The notes under the pieces are model-generated. The model saw only the letters and a list, made by a program, of their open reading frames with translations, ran no database searches and was not told where the DNA came from. A DNA stretch of 64,000 nucleotides from Planctomycetaceae bacterium (lineage in GTDB: Bacteria > Planctomycetota > Planctomycetia > Planctomycetales > Planctomycetaceae): contig JABURQ010000051.1 in the NCBI GenBank assembly GCA_014762625.1, positions 22,296 through 86,295 on the forward strand, given 5' to 3'. Below are positions 53,661 through 63,156 of this stretch, piece by piece (positions within the stretch are counted from its first letter, which is position 1; each line of letters starts with the position of its first letter). A program made the translations under genes and the position numbers.

Positions 53661-54776
53661 TTACTCATCTTCGTCAGCGGAATCCGCCAGTCGGCGAAGT
53701 TCTTCTCCGGGATCGACACTCTCCATCCCTTGCAGTGCTGAGAGATCTCCTTCCGACTCCAGCACCTCCTTACGATGTTTTCGCATGCGGGTTGCTCCCA
53801 CCGTTGCCCGATAGACAGACCAGATCACAATCGCGAACATCGCCCCAAAGACAAAAAATAACCATCGGCCCGGATTGCTGGATTCGGTCAACGAAATTGG
53901 TTTGGAGGCGGGGGGAGCGGCTGTGATGCGTCGAGCGATAAATAACGGCGTGAGTTGCAGGTCGCTTTTGGCATGATATCCCTGAATCTTGAAAAAATAG
54001 CCGGAAAGCCTGACGGGGATCTCCTCTTCAATCAGATCGGCTACCGGTAATTCTTCGTCTCGAAACATTGCCGCAACGCGGTAGGGAATATTGTCCGAGG
54101 TGGGAGTGATAATCCAGGCAATGTAATACTCTTCGATGCCATAACCGTTCTGGTTCGCCTGGACTCTCTCCAGCCTTCTCAAGTCACCTTCGATTTCGAT
54201 GACCTCACCGCGGTAATGATCGGGCGAGGCCATCAATGCCTCTCTCGCAACTTGGGTCTTGGACGCGGCATTCAACTCTTCAAGCGGTACGCGGCTAGCA
54301 TAACTGATTAACTGAAAGAAACTGTCGGCTTCCTGGCTGCGCACACCGACGGAGTAATCATCGATCGAATGAAACATTTGAGGGTCGAGGGAAACCGACT
54401 CGACAGGTGGTGTTTCGGGAAGTATCGGCAGGTCGCTCACACTTTCGGATTCAGAACTCTCGGCCTCCGAGGGAGTTTCCTCCGTCACAGACTCCAATTG
54501 CTCAACAGACTCTTCCGACTCCGTTTGAATCGACAGGAATTCATCCATTTCGATTTTCGGAAAGCGGGAGTCCCCCTCGGAGCGAGCTTCCTCGGCTTCT
54601 GGTCCGGTCGCTTGTTCCGTAGGATCTTCCGGGAAAATCCGCGCCCAGAATTCCGGTTGCGATGTAATTTTGATCGCCAACAGCACCACCCCCAGAGAAA
54701 GCACCATCATCAGCATGCGTACTTGAAATGCACGGTTCATGTAGGGTGGAGAAGGGGGCGATGAGCGAAATTTCAT
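53661..54776 (-). CDS. Membrane protein with acidic linker, unknown function
   Basis: A 371-residue protein: N-terminal transmembrane helix (M-L-M-M-V-L-S-L-G-V-V-L-L-A-I), a long Glu/Ser-rich acidic linker (residues about 55-120), a folded region (about 130-300) with beta-strand character, and a second transmembrane helix near 320-340 before a charged tail. The folded part (R-G-E-V-I-E-I-E-G-D-L and V-R-L-S-G-Y-F-F) looks like a possible OB-type barrel, but no family was identified. AAGGA stands six bases before the ATG at 54776. Divergent from purQ. Confidence 0.7.
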   Translation of the reverse strand: MKFRSSPPSPPYMNRAFQVRMLMMVLSLGVVLLAIKITSQPEFWARIFPEDPTEQATGPEAEEARSEGDSRFPKIEMDEFLSIQTESEESVEQLESVTEETPSEAESSESESVSDLPILPETPPVESVSLDPQMFHSIDDYSVGVRSQEADSFFQLISYASRVPLEELNAASKTQVAREALMASPDHYRGEVIEIEGDLRRLERVQANQNGYGIEEYYIAWIITPTSDNIPYRVAAMFRDEELPVADLIEEEIPVRLSGYFFKIQGYHAKSDLQLTPLFIARRITAAPPASKPISLTESSNPGRWLFFVFGAMFAIVIWSVYRATVGATRMRKHRKEVLESEGDLSALQGMESVDPGEELRRLADSADEDE

Positions 54777-54946
54777 AATCATTCCTTACGGGTCTTCTGA
54801 TTGTAGATGAGTCGCGAAAGGGACTCAAGCAGCCACATTTTCGGGATGTCACAATCGAACCGCTCAGCACGCTGGCGGATTTCCAATGCGGGGGTTAGCA
54901 TCGTGAAAGACAATTCCTCCTCCCACCACTGACTTATGGATTGGTC

Positions 54947-55756
54947 ATGTCTTCGCCGAAATTCTGTATCCTCCGAGCACCGGGCACAAACTGTGACGTC
55001 GAAACGGCCCGAGCATTTGAGTTAGCCGGTGGAACCGCCGAACGACTTCATCTGTTTCGATTGCTGGAGGATCCCCGGTTGCTGAACGACTACCAGGGGA
55101 TCTGCATTCCGGGCGGCTTCAGCTACGGTGACGACATCGGCTCGGGAGTCATCTTTTCCCGACAACTGCAATTTCGGCTGAGCGATGCGCTCGCCGGATT
55201 TTTGCAAGCCGACAAACTGGCGCTCGGAATCTGCAACGGTTTCCAGGTGTTATTGAAGTCGGGACTCTTACCCAACGGCATCGACAATTTCCCCCCCGCA
55301 GAATCGAGTGAACCGGATGCGACCTTGACCTGGAATCTCAACGGCCAATACACGGCGTTATGGGTCAACTTGAAAGTTCGATCGTCGAACTCCGTTTTCC
55401 TGCGAGGTCTCGACGAAATTGAAATGCCCATCGCGCACGCCGAGGGACGAATTGCCGTTCGTGACGAGTCCATTCTTTCGAACTGGAAAGAACGCGAACA
55501 GATCGCCGTCACTTATCATCCGATGAACTCGACGGCGGATGTCGGCGACGAAATTCTGGAAGAGCCGGTGAACCCCAACGGTTCAATCGCCAACATCGCG
55601 GGACTCACCGACCCCACCGGTCGCATTCTGGGACTGATGCCTCACCCCGAACGTTTCCTATTCGCGACCCAGCACCCCCAATGGACCCGAAAAAAACTTT
55701 CGGGTGACGGGGCCGGTCTCGAATTATTCAAAAACGCCGTTCAATATTTTTCCTGA
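54947..55756 (+). CDS. purQ: Phosphoribosylformylglycinamidine synthase, glutaminase subunit
   Basis: A 269-residue class I glutamine amidotransferase that supplies ammonia for the FGAM step of purine biosynthesis. N-terminal C-I-L-R-A-P-G-T-N-C-D is typical of PurQ, the nucleophile Cys is in G-I-C-N-G-F-Q, and the C-terminal P-H-P-E-R provides His and Glu. PurL is not in the window. Longer than enterobacterial-independent PurQ (about 225) but similar to planctomycete and some Gram-positive versions. ATG 54947. Confidence 0.95.
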   Translation: MSSPKFCILRAPGTNCDVETARAFELAGGTAERLHLFRLLEDPRLLNDYQGICIPGGFSYGDDIGSGVIFSRQLQFRLSDALAGFLQADKLALGICNGFQVLLKSGLLPNGIDNFPPAESSEPDATLTWNLNGQYTALWVNLKVRSSNSVFLRGLDEIEMPIAHAEGRIAVRDESILSNWKEREQIAVTYHPMNSTADVGDEILEEPVNPNGSIANIAGLTDPTGRILGLMPHPERFLFATQHPQWTRKKLSGDGAGLELFKNAVQYFS

Positions 55757-55806
55757 TCGAATCCGTTGCGAAGAGTGTTTCGGTCGGAACTGTGGAGTCT
55801 CCATTT

Positions 55807-56139
55807 ATGGCCCGCCGTAATTTCGACCTCAATCGAAAACTGACCGGCTGGGCGTCTGTTCTCTGTCTGCTGGGGGGACTGATTTGCCTGGCGCTCGGGA
55901 TGGAGGATGAAATTATCACCGCAGGTCTGATCCGCAACAGTCTGTTTCTGGGAGCATTATGGCTCGCGCTTCCTGCCAAAAATCGCTCTGCCGCCTGGGA
56001 AGATGTCTCCTGGTCCGCGGGTTTGTTGTTTATGCTGGCGGCCGTTGGATTTCTCGCTGCCCGCTTCAAGTGGATGGCGATCCCACTCGTTTTCGGACTG
56101 GCTCTGTTAATTTATTTTCTGCGCCGCCCGTTGAAATAG
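55807..56139 (+). CDS. Small membrane protein, unknown function
   Basis: A 110-residue protein with four probable transmembrane helices: about 14-33, 42-56, 65-80 and 85-102. No family was recognised. ATG 55807 has GGAG nine bases upstream; the GTG at 55792 would put the ribosome-binding site inside the gene. It follows purQ by 50 bases on the same strand and may be co-transcribed with it. Confidence 0.65.
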   Translation: MARRNFDLNRKLTGWASVLCLLGGLICLALGMEDEIITAGLIRNSLFLGALWLALPAKNRSAAWEDVSWSAGLLFMLAAVGFLAARFKWMAIPLVFGLALLIYFLRRPLK

Positions 56140-56319
56140 AGCGTGTCCCGCGACAACGTTGCGTCAATGACGCAGCAAGTCAGAACGCTACAGTTAAGTT
56201 GGATGTGCTCCAACCATTCACCTTCCTGGTCAGTTTCTGTGATTCTCTCTGGAGATTCGGCGGTCAACTGATTCTACTACTCTGGTTGTCATCCTTTTTT
56301 CAAAGCCGGAGTTGCCTGT

Positions 56320-57249
56320 ATGTCTTCGTATCATTCCTCGCGACGTCAATTTCTGCAAACTTCTCTGCTCGGAACGGCTGCCCTGACAGTTCCCGACAGC
56401 TTGTTCGCGTTGCAAAAATGCACGTCCACCAATGCCTCCCCGATGAAACTCTCTTTGGCCGCCTATTCATTCAATCGCTATTTGCCGAATAGTTGGCGGG
56501 GAACGCCGAAGCCGGGATCGACGATGACGCTGCATGACTTCATCGAGTATTGCGGCGAACAGGAGTTGGAAGGGACGGAGTTGACGGGGTATTACTTCCC
56601 CGAAAACGTCACCCAGGAATATCTGGAGAAAACCAAACAGTTCGTCAAACAACAGGGATTGGAGATTTCGGGAACGGCGATCGGAAACGATTTTTGTGTT
56701 CCGGAAGGGGAAAAGCTCGACTTTGAATTAAATCGCGCCAAACAATGGATCGATAATGCCGCCGTCATGGGGGCGCCCGTCATTCGCGTCTTCGCAGGGA
56801 GAGTCCCCAAGGGAGATCGAGAAGAGGCCGCCATCGAGCGTTGTGCCGATACGATGAACAAGGCGCTTGAGTATGCGGCGAAGCGTCGCGTGAAATTGGC
56901 TCTGGAAAATCACGGCGGAATTACATCGACCCCCGAGCAAATGATGTCCATCATCGACAAGATCGATTCTTCTCCGTGGTTTGGAATTAACTTCGATAGC
57001 GGCAATTTCCAAACCGACGATCCCTACCGCGATCTGGAAAAAATTGCTCCTCTCGCCATCAACGCCCAGATCAAAGTCGCCGTCAGACGGGATGGGAAAA
57101 AAGAACCCGCCGACCTGAAACGGATTGTAGGAATTCTGAAGCAGGCAAAATATGAGGGATTCGTCGTCCTCGAGTACGAAGAAAAAGAGAATCCTCGCGA
57201 ACAGATTCCAGGCTACCTGGCTCAACTGAGAGAATTGATTTACGGCTGA
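56320..57249 (+). CDS. Tat-exported sugar-phosphate isomerase/epimerase-like TIM-barrel protein
   Basis: A 309-residue protein. N-terminal S-S-R-R-Q-F-L-Q-T-S-L-L-G is a twin-arginine signal, with cleavage near S-L-F-A. The mature part is an AP-endonuclease-2/xylose-isomerase-like barrel: S-L-A-A-Y-S-F, E-G-T-E-L-T, L-A-L-E-N-H-G-G (metal-ligand Glu), G-I-N-F-D-S-G-N-F and V-L-E-Y-E. Exported members are a characteristic planctomycete expansion; substrate is probably a sugar derivative. Unlinked to other sugar genes here. Confidence 0.87.
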   Translation: MSSYHSSRRQFLQTSLLGTAALTVPDSLFALQKCTSTNASPMKLSLAAYSFNRYLPNSWRGTPKPGSTMTLHDFIEYCGEQELEGTELTGYYFPENVTQEYLEKTKQFVKQQGLEISGTAIGNDFCVPEGEKLDFELNRAKQWIDNAAVMGAPVIRVFAGRVPKGDREEAAIERCADTMNKALEYAAKRRVKLALENHGGITSTPEQMMSIIDKIDSSPWFGINFDSGNFQTDDPYRDLEKIAPLAINAQIKVAVRRDGKKEPADLKRIVGILKQAKYEGFVVLEYEEKENPREQIPGYLAQLRELIYG

Positions 57250-57425
57250 CGTTTTCTCTCAAAGCTTTTTCTGAAAACTGTTTACGCCCGCAGTCGATTC
57301 GTCTTTTCAGAGTCCGGCAGGGATCCTATACTTCCGCCACTCCGAAGAGCCGCGCTGCGCGGTCTGCGGGTTCATTAGTGATTTTTCGTCGCCGGACGAA
57401 TCCATAAACGAGGGAAAGGATTCCC

Positions 57426-58367
57426 ATGCGTACCATTGCCATCATGAATCAAAAAGGCGGTGTCGGTAAAACGACGACCAGCGTCAATCTCGCTGCGGGA
57501 CTTGCCGCCCAGGGACGAAAAGTCTGCCTCGTCGATCTCGACCCCCAGGGACATGCCTCTTTGCACGTCGGTGAGGAGGCCTATAACGGCACGGCGACAA
57601 TTTACGATGTCTTCGCGGGGACGCGCACGTTCTCGCAGAGTCAAAAGTTGGTCGATTCAAATTTATGGGTGATTCCTTCGAACATCGATCTGGCGGCCGC
57701 CGAAGTGGAGCTTTCGGGAGAAGACCGCAAGGAATTTATCCTCAAGGAAGCCATGGCTTCCGACCCTGAGGTCCAGAAACTCGATTATGTGATCTTCGAC
57801 TGCCCCCCTTCTCTCGGGGTGTTGACGATCAACGCGCTCACCGCCGCAACAGAAGTCTTTATCCCACTGCAACCTCATTTTCTGGCGTTGCAAGGATTGT
57901 CAAAACTGTTCGAAACCACGGCCTTGGTCAAACGTCGCCTGAATCGCGATTTATCCGTCTCGGGTGTCGTCTTGTGCCTGTATGAAACAGGAACGCGGCT
58001 GGCGCAGGATATTACCGACGATTTGTTTAATTTTCTCTCTCATAGCGAACCGAGTTCGCCGTGGTCCCGAGCCAAAATCTTTGATAGCCGAATCCGACGA
58101 AACATCAAACTGGCGGAAGCGCCGAGTTTCGGAAAACCGATTTTCGATTACGAACCTAAATGCGCCGGAGCCATCGATTATAAAAATCTCTCCGATGAAG
58201 TGATCGAACAGGAAGCAAACGCGACCAACGATCAATCGGCTCCCGCGGCTGCTGCCGAGTCATCTCACACCGAGCCCTCACTCTCAGGGCCTGAGATGCC
58301 GGAAACCTCCGATCTGGAAATTCCGAGCTTTTCCTCGGAAGACAAAGATCTCTCCGATGCCGCTTGA
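57426..58367 (+). CDS. Orphan ParA/Soj-family ATPase
   Basis: A 313-residue ATPase. Deviant Walker A K-G-G-V-G-K-T-T at residues 10-17 and A' motif V-D-L-D-P-Q-G near 37-43; Walker B-like V-I-F-D-C-P-P-S near 120. A non-conserved Glu/Ser/Pro-rich tail of about 45 residues follows the domain. No parB or parS-like cluster is next to it, so it may position a cellular structure other than the chromosome. A strong hairpin begins in its stop codon. Confidence 0.87.
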   Translation: MRTIAIMNQKGGVGKTTTSVNLAAGLAAQGRKVCLVDLDPQGHASLHVGEEAYNGTATIYDVFAGTRTFSQSQKLVDSNLWVIPSNIDLAAAEVELSGEDRKEFILKEAMASDPEVQKLDYVIFDCPPSLGVLTINALTAATEVFIPLQPHFLALQGLSKLFETTALVKRRLNRDLSVSGVVLCLYETGTRLAQDITDDLFNFLSHSEPSSPWSRAKIFDSRIRRNIKLAEAPSFGKPIFDYEPKCAGAIDYKNLSDEVIEQEANATNDQSAPAAAAESSHTEPSLSGPEMPETSDLEIPSFSSEDKDLSDAA

Positions 58368-58397
58368 GGCGACAGTTTAGTAAGGATGTCGCCTCAA
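58364..58397 (+). terminator. Hairpin overlapping the ParA stop codon
   Basis: TTGAGGCGACA (58364-58374, includes the TGA stop) pairs perfectly with TGTCGCCTCAA (58387-58397) across a 12-base loop. There is no real T-tract afterwards, so it may be a weak terminator or an mRNA 3'-end stabiliser. Confidence 0.55.
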
Positions 58398-58477
58398 AAA
58401 GTTTGACCTGAGATAGTTCGAGAGCGTACGATGAACGGCACGCCCGTTTATCCCTCGTCGCTCCTCGGATTAAGATT

Positions 58478-60181
58478 ATGGTTTCCCGTAAGGTCTGCAT
58501 CGCATTTCTGTTGCTCGTCGCGCTGCGTTCGGTTCCCGGTCGAGCGGATGTGACTCAAAAGGAAATCGATGCCGCCATTAGACGTGCCCGCAGCTATGTC
58601 GCCGCAAACATCAAGTCCGGGCTACGGGGCGAAGATCTTGCCGTTTATACGCTTGTCAAATCGGGCACACCGGCCAACGACCCGCTGGTGATTCGACACA
58701 GTCGTGTCTTCGATGGTTATTTCAAATCCGGCGAATTCGTCAGCGGTCGGGATCACTATTATACCGCTGGTGTGGTTGCTTTGTATTACGATGCTTTGGG
58801 AGGCGAGAAGTACAAACAAGAACTCCAGATGATTGCGAAATACGTCCTCAAGGGGCAGCATTCAAATGGAGCCTGGTTTTACCCCGGAAGCCCTCCTAAT
58901 GCGAATGTCGGAGACACAAGCATCTCACAGTACGCACTGCTCGCGCTGTGGACCGCATCGCGGGCGGGGATCGAAATTCCCGAGGAAGCTTGGGGGAAAG
59001 CGGCCGATTGGCTCGCCTCGACACAACTCAATAACGGCGGATTTGTCTATCACCCCGGCGGACAGGACCGGGAGGCCGGCGTCACGAGACCGAGCCTCGT
59101 CTCGGCGGGCGGATCGAGTATGGCCCTGTGTATGCGAATGCTTTATCCGCACGGAATCGAGGACGAGGCCGAAGAAGCTCGCAAACCGCTTCCCGCGGAA
59201 AAATTCAAAACTTATGGCGGGATTCTGGAAATCGTCGATATCTCAGAACCTTTGGATGAGCCGGTCGAACCTCTTGAAAAAGAAAAGTGGGTTTCCTCGT
59301 CAACATTGAAAAAGAAATATGAGCGAAGCCTGGGACTGATTGGAGGCAATTCCAGCATGGGACTCGCAGTTCCAAACTGGCGAATGTATTACCTCTATGG
59401 GCTCGAACGCTTTGCGGCTTTTGCAGGCGAGAAACGGATTGGCAGTCGAGACTGGTATCAGTTCGGAGCGGAATTTCTACTCAAAATCCAGGAACCGGAT
59501 GGGAGTTGGAAGGGAGAGCAAGAGGATCTGATTGGAACCTGTTTCGGGATTCTCTTCTTGACGAAAGCGACCGCCAAAACGATTCGTCCCCCGAAGCCTC
59601 CGGAACCAAAAATCGGCAGCGGTCTCCTCGCGGGTGGACGGGGGCTACCGAGCGACCTGCGCGACGTGGAACAAAAAGATGGCAAGATCATGACCAAATC
59701 GACCGCCGCTCCGGTCGCCGATCTGTTATCCCAATTGGAATCGAGCGCGACCACCAAATTGATTCCGCTCCAAAAGGAAATTATCGAGCAGGTTCATAAG
59801 GGACAGCGAGAGGCGTTGGTCGGTCAAACGGAGCGACTTTTGAAGTTATTGAAGAGTCCCGATCCCGAAGTCCGCAAAATAGCCGTCTGGGCACTCGCTC
59901 GTGGAACAGACACGACACAAGCTCCCGTGTTAATCAATTTGATCCGCAACGACCCGCATTTTGATGTTGCCCGGGAAGCCTATGCCGGCCTCTGTATCCT
60001 GAGCCGTCGCTTACAGGGAGTGGGATTATCACTGAATCCCTTGAAGGGTCTGAAAGCAGACGACACTGGCAGAGAAGCCAAAGCACGACAATGGCGGGCC
60101 GAAGCCGCCAAACGCTGGGAAGATTGGTATCTCACGGTCAGGCCGTATCAGGAACGTGACGATCTCCAGGACCTCAACTAG
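58478..60181 (+). CDS. Exported squalene-cyclase/prenyltransferase-repeat protein with HEAT-like tail
   Basis: A 567-residue protein with a signal peptide (1-23, ending G-R-A). The next ~350 residues contain alpha/alpha-toroid repeats like those of squalene cyclases and prenyltransferases (G-A-W-F-Y-P-G, N-N-G-G-F-V-Y-H, Q-E-P-D-G-S-W). The D-x-D-D-T catalytic motif of hopene cyclase was not seen, so it is probably not a terpene cyclase. A HEAT-like segment near 470-510 (D-P-E-V-R-K-I-A-V-W-A-L-A) follows. Common in planctomycetes, function unknown. Confidence 0.8.
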   Translation: MVSRKVCIAFLLLVALRSVPGRADVTQKEIDAAIRRARSYVAANIKSGLRGEDLAVYTLVKSGTPANDPLVIRHSRVFDGYFKSGEFVSGRDHYYTAGVVALYYDALGGEKYKQELQMIAKYVLKGQHSNGAWFYPGSPPNANVGDTSISQYALLALWTASRAGIEIPEEAWGKAADWLASTQLNNGGFVYHPGGQDREAGVTRPSLVSAGGSSMALCMRMLYPHGIEDEAEEARKPLPAEKFKTYGGILEIVDISEPLDEPVEPLEKEKWVSSSTLKKKYERSLGLIGGNSSMGLAVPNWRMYYLYGLERFAAFAGEKRIGSRDWYQFGAEFLLKIQEPDGSWKGEQEDLIGTCFGILFLTKATAKTIRPPKPPEPKIGSGLLAGGRGLPSDLRDVEQKDGKIMTKSTAAPVADLLSQLESSATTKLIPLQKEIIEQVHKGQREALVGQTERLLKLLKSPDPEVRKIAVWALARGTDTTQAPVLINLIRNDPHFDVAREAYAGLCILSRRLQGVGLSLNPLKGLKADDTGREAKARQWRAEAAKRWEDWYLTVRPYQERDDLQDLN

Positions 60182-60206
60182 CAGCGGGCGCTAGAATTGG
60201 CTCGAT

Positions 60207-61292
60207 CTACCACCGCTCCACGGGCCCATTCGGCACGCGAATCATGTTGGTGGGAATCCACGATTCCCGTTCTCCGTGACGCTCGCGAATCTGATCGACG
60301 ATCTCTTCAAATTCCGCCAACGATTCAAAACGCCGGAGTCGATCTTCCAGATCTTCAGGAATACCCAGCTTGGCTCCATACCAACCCGCAAATTTTCGAA
60401 ACAGAACGCAACTGTAATCGTCGTGCTGTTCGGTCATGAGGGTAAAATGCCGTACGAGAAATTGAATCTTCTCGTCGGCGGTCGGTTCGATCGGCTCTTT
60501 TCCCTCGACGACGACCCGTTGTAAATTCCGAAAGATCCAGGGATCCATCATCGCCCCTCGACCGATCGCCACCGCATCGCAACCTGTGACTTCGCGCATG
60601 CGAACGGCGTCTTCCACTGAGCGAACATCGCCATTGCCGACGACGGGGATCGAAGTGACCGCCTCTTTGACAGCGGCGATCCCCTCCAGATCGACATCAC
60701 CGTGAAATCCCTGCGCGCGAGTCCGTCCATGCACGGTGACCGCCGTCACACCGATCTCCTCGAACGCTTTGGCAAGTTGGGGGGCCGTGAGGTTGTCGCG
60801 ATCCCAGCCGAGACGCATTTTGACGCTGACGGGTAAATCGACCGCCTCGATGACGGCGGAGACAATCTCACACGCCCCCGACGTATCGCACATCATACGA
60901 GCGCCGCCCCCCTGGCTGTTAATTTTTGCCATCGGGCAACCCATGTTGATATCGATCGCTTCATAACCATGATCGGCTAACCAGTGAGCCGCTCTGACAA
61001 GGTGCTCGTTCACGCCGGAATAGATCTGCACGGTCAGCGGACGGTCGGCAGGAGTCGTCGCGACCAGATCCATCGATTTTTTGCTCTCGGAAATGAGATG
61101 CGTGGCGAGAACGAGATCGGTTGTGGCGAGTCCCAAGCCTCCGAGTTCGCGCATGGCGGTCCGAAATGCGAGATGCGTGTATCCCGCCAGCGGAGCGAGA
61201 AAATATCGCGATTGCAGAGTCCTTCCTCCCAGAGTAATCGTCGGATCCTCGGTGGACTGCGTTGCGGGAATGTTGGGTAATGAGTTCGACAT
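60207..61292 (-). CDS. dusB: tRNA-dihydrouridine synthase (DusB-type)
   Basis: A 361-residue FMN enzyme that reduces uridine to dihydrouridine in the tRNA D-loop. Family signature M-G-C-P-M-A-K-I contains the catalytic Cys; L-A-P-L-A-G-Y-T-H near the start and the V-T-V-H-G-R-T-R block are typical; G-N-G-D-V completes the FMN site. The start at 61292 has AGGAAA upstream. Divergent from the DegT gene, only 88 bases away. Confidence 0.93.
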   Translation of the reverse strand: MSNSLPNIPATQSTEDPTITLGGRTLQSRYFLAPLAGYTHLAFRTAMRELGGLGLATTDLVLATHLISESKKSMDLVATTPADRPLTVQIYSGVNEHLVRAAHWLADHGYEAIDINMGCPMAKINSQGGGARMMCDTSGACEIVSAVIEAVDLPVSVKMRLGWDRDNLTAPQLAKAFEEIGVTAVTVHGRTRAQGFHGDVDLEGIAAVKEAVTSIPVVGNGDVRSVEDAVRMREVTGCDAVAIGRGAMMDPWIFRNLQRVVVEGKEPIEPTADEKIQFLVRHFTLMTEQHDDYSCVLFRKFAGWYGAKLGIPEDLEDRLRRFESLAEFEEIVDQIRERHGERESWIPTNMIRVPNGPVERW

Positions 61293-61380
61293 GCAGATTT
61301 CCTGTCTCAATACTTTAAGCAATTGTCGACTTTCTCCATACTGTGATTGTTCATTTCATCGCCGACAGACCCAATTCACT

Positions 61381-62568
61381 ATGTCAGACACACGACAACC
61401 GCCGGCCGTTCTAGGAGGAGCCCCCATTTATCCTGCGGGGCCTCCCGACTGGCCCCTGATGGACCCAGAAATCGAACAGGTCTTTGCAGAACTGATTCAA
61501 ACCGGCGACTGGGGACGTTACCGGGGACCGCACGGCGACCGACTGCGAAGTGCACTGAAAGAGTATCATGGCTGTCGTCACGCGCACCTCTGTTCCAGCG
61601 GGACCGCGGCTGTGGAACTGGCCCTGCGCGCGGTGGGGGTTCGTGAAGGGGATGAAGTCGTCATGTCGGCTTACGACTTCAAAGCCAACTTCACCAACAT
61701 AGCGATGCTGGGGGCCATTCCCGTACTGATCGACCTCCGCCCCGACGATTGGCAAGTGGATGTCGATCAACTCGAAAACGCGATCGGCGAAAAGACCAAA
61801 GCCGTCCTCGTCACTCATTTGCACGGCGGACTGGTCGATCTGGAACAGGTACGAGCAATCTGCGAACCGCGCGGAATCCCCGTCATTGAAGATATCTGCC
61901 AACTCGAAGGAGCCCGAATTCAAGGACGCATCGCCGGGATGGGAGGAGATATCGGCGTGCTGAGTTTCGGCGGCAGTAAACTTCTCTCCGCCGGAAGAGG
62001 GGGAGCCGTCATCACGAACAGCGACGAGTATCAACAACGCATCACCATTTTTACCGAACGGGGAAACGATCTCTCGCCTCTGTCGGAAATGCAGGCGGCC
62101 ATCCTGCTCCCGCAACTCCAGCAACTCGATCAGCGCACGAAAATCAGACTCGACACCGCACAGCGTTTGTTTGCAGAGTTGGAGACTTGTGCCGGACTCC
62201 CCCCCATCAGGACAAACTTGCGGGATTCTTTTCCCGGTTATTACAAAGTCGGATTTCAATACGATCCCTCGGAATTTAACGGGCTGTCGCGCGATCAATT
62301 TTCTCAAGCCATGATTGCCGAAGGATTCGCCGTCCATCCCGGTTTTCGCAGTCTGCATAAAATCCACAGCAAACGACGCTATCGGGCTCCGGCTCCACTG
62401 AGAGTCGCCGATCTGGCGGACGAAAACGTTCTCGTCCTGCATCACCCCATTTTGCTGGAGCAATCAGACTGGCAAACCGGTTTTGCCCAGGCGGTGGACA
62501 AAATCCGTCAGTTTTCCGATGATCTTCTTTCTCTTGCGGAAATACCCCCTAAGAACGATCGAAACTAA
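61381..62568 (+). CDS. DegT/DnrJ/EryC1/StrS-type PLP aminotransferase
   Basis: A 395-residue type I PLP enzyme. Features: S-S-G-T-A-A-V-E-L (phosphate binding), E-D-I-C-Q with the cofactor Asp replaced by I-E-D, and the lysine in F-G-G-S-K-L-L-S-A-G-R-G-G. Usual roles: amination of keto-sugars or amino-cyclitols for surface glycans or antibiotics; homologue with 3-amino-5-hydroxybenzoate-synthase-like lineage cannot be excluded. The start at 61381 gives the domain N-terminus; the frame continues upstream, antisense to dusB. Its stop TAA shares one base with the next ATG. Confidence 0.88.
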   Translation: MSDTRQPPAVLGGAPIYPAGPPDWPLMDPEIEQVFAELIQTGDWGRYRGPHGDRLRSALKEYHGCRHAHLCSSGTAAVELALRAVGVREGDEVVMSAYDFKANFTNIAMLGAIPVLIDLRPDDWQVDVDQLENAIGEKTKAVLVTHLHGGLVDLEQVRAICEPRGIPVIEDICQLEGARIQGRIAGMGGDIGVLSFGGSKLLSAGRGGAVITNSDEYQQRITIFTERGNDLSPLSEMQAAILLPQLQQLDQRTKIRLDTAQRLFAELETCAGLPPIRTNLRDSFPGYYKVGFQYDPSEFNGLSRDQFSQAMIAEGFAVHPGFRSLHKIHSKRRYRAPAPLRVADLADENVLVLHHPILLEQSDWQTGFAQAVDKIRQFSDDLLSLAEIPPKNDRN

Positions 62569-63128
62569 TGGACTACGCGACAAAATTTGAAGAAGGCCTG
62601 GAGTACGAGGCTTTTCTGGACAAATACGCCACCCCGGAACAATTGGAAAAATGGAATCACTTTTTCAACGCCGTCTCGCTCAATGATGCCCAACAGCAGC
62701 TGCTCTCGGGCTTCACGCGCGAGATGAAAGTGATCGTGATGGCGGGCGCCTGGTGCGGCGATTGCGTCAACCAATGCCCCATCTTCCATCTCTTCGCGAA
62801 AGCGACCGATCAAATCCAGCTTCGTTTTTTCGATCGGGACGATCATCCCGATCTCGCACAGGAATTACAAACTTGCGGTGCGGCGCGAGTTCCCGCAGTG
62901 CTCTTTTTAAGTGAGGACAATTTTGTCTGCGGGCGAGCCGGTGATCGAACGCTTTCGAAATATCGGAACATGGTTCAAGGCCTCGAAGGGGCGGCGTGCT
63001 CCTCGGGCATTGCGATACCGGGCGACGAACTGACGGCAGCCGTCATCCAGGATTGGCTCGACGAGTTCGAACGGATCCAGTGGATGCTGAGAACTTCAGG
63101 ACGTCTGCGGAAACTTCACGGCGATTGA
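62568..63128 (+). CDS. Thioredoxin-like protein
   Basis: A 186-residue protein. The centre has a thioredoxin-like fold with redox motif C-G-D-C preceded by A-G-A-W, and the cis-Pro in A-A-R-V-P-A-V-L. About 50 N-terminal residues are helical and unusual for a plain thioredoxin; no signal peptide. Start ATG overlaps the aminotransferase stop (TAATG), indicating translational coupling. Possible partner role for the aminotransferase is inference. Confidence 0.85.
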   Translation: MDYATKFEEGLEYEAFLDKYATPEQLEKWNHFFNAVSLNDAQQQLLSGFTREMKVIVMAGAWCGDCVNQCPIFHLFAKATDQIQLRFFDRDDHPDLAQELQTCGAARVPAVLFLSEDNFVCGRAGDRTLSKYRNMVQGLEGAACSSGIAIPGDELTAAVIQDWLDEFERIQWMLRTSGRLRKLHGD

Positions 63129-63156
63129 GCAAGATTCATCCTGCGGGAGAAACACG

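Noticed and set aside
61411..62463. Minus-strand frame of 350 codons
   Set aside because: Antisense to the DegT aminotransferase, whose conserved motifs make the plus strand the coding one.
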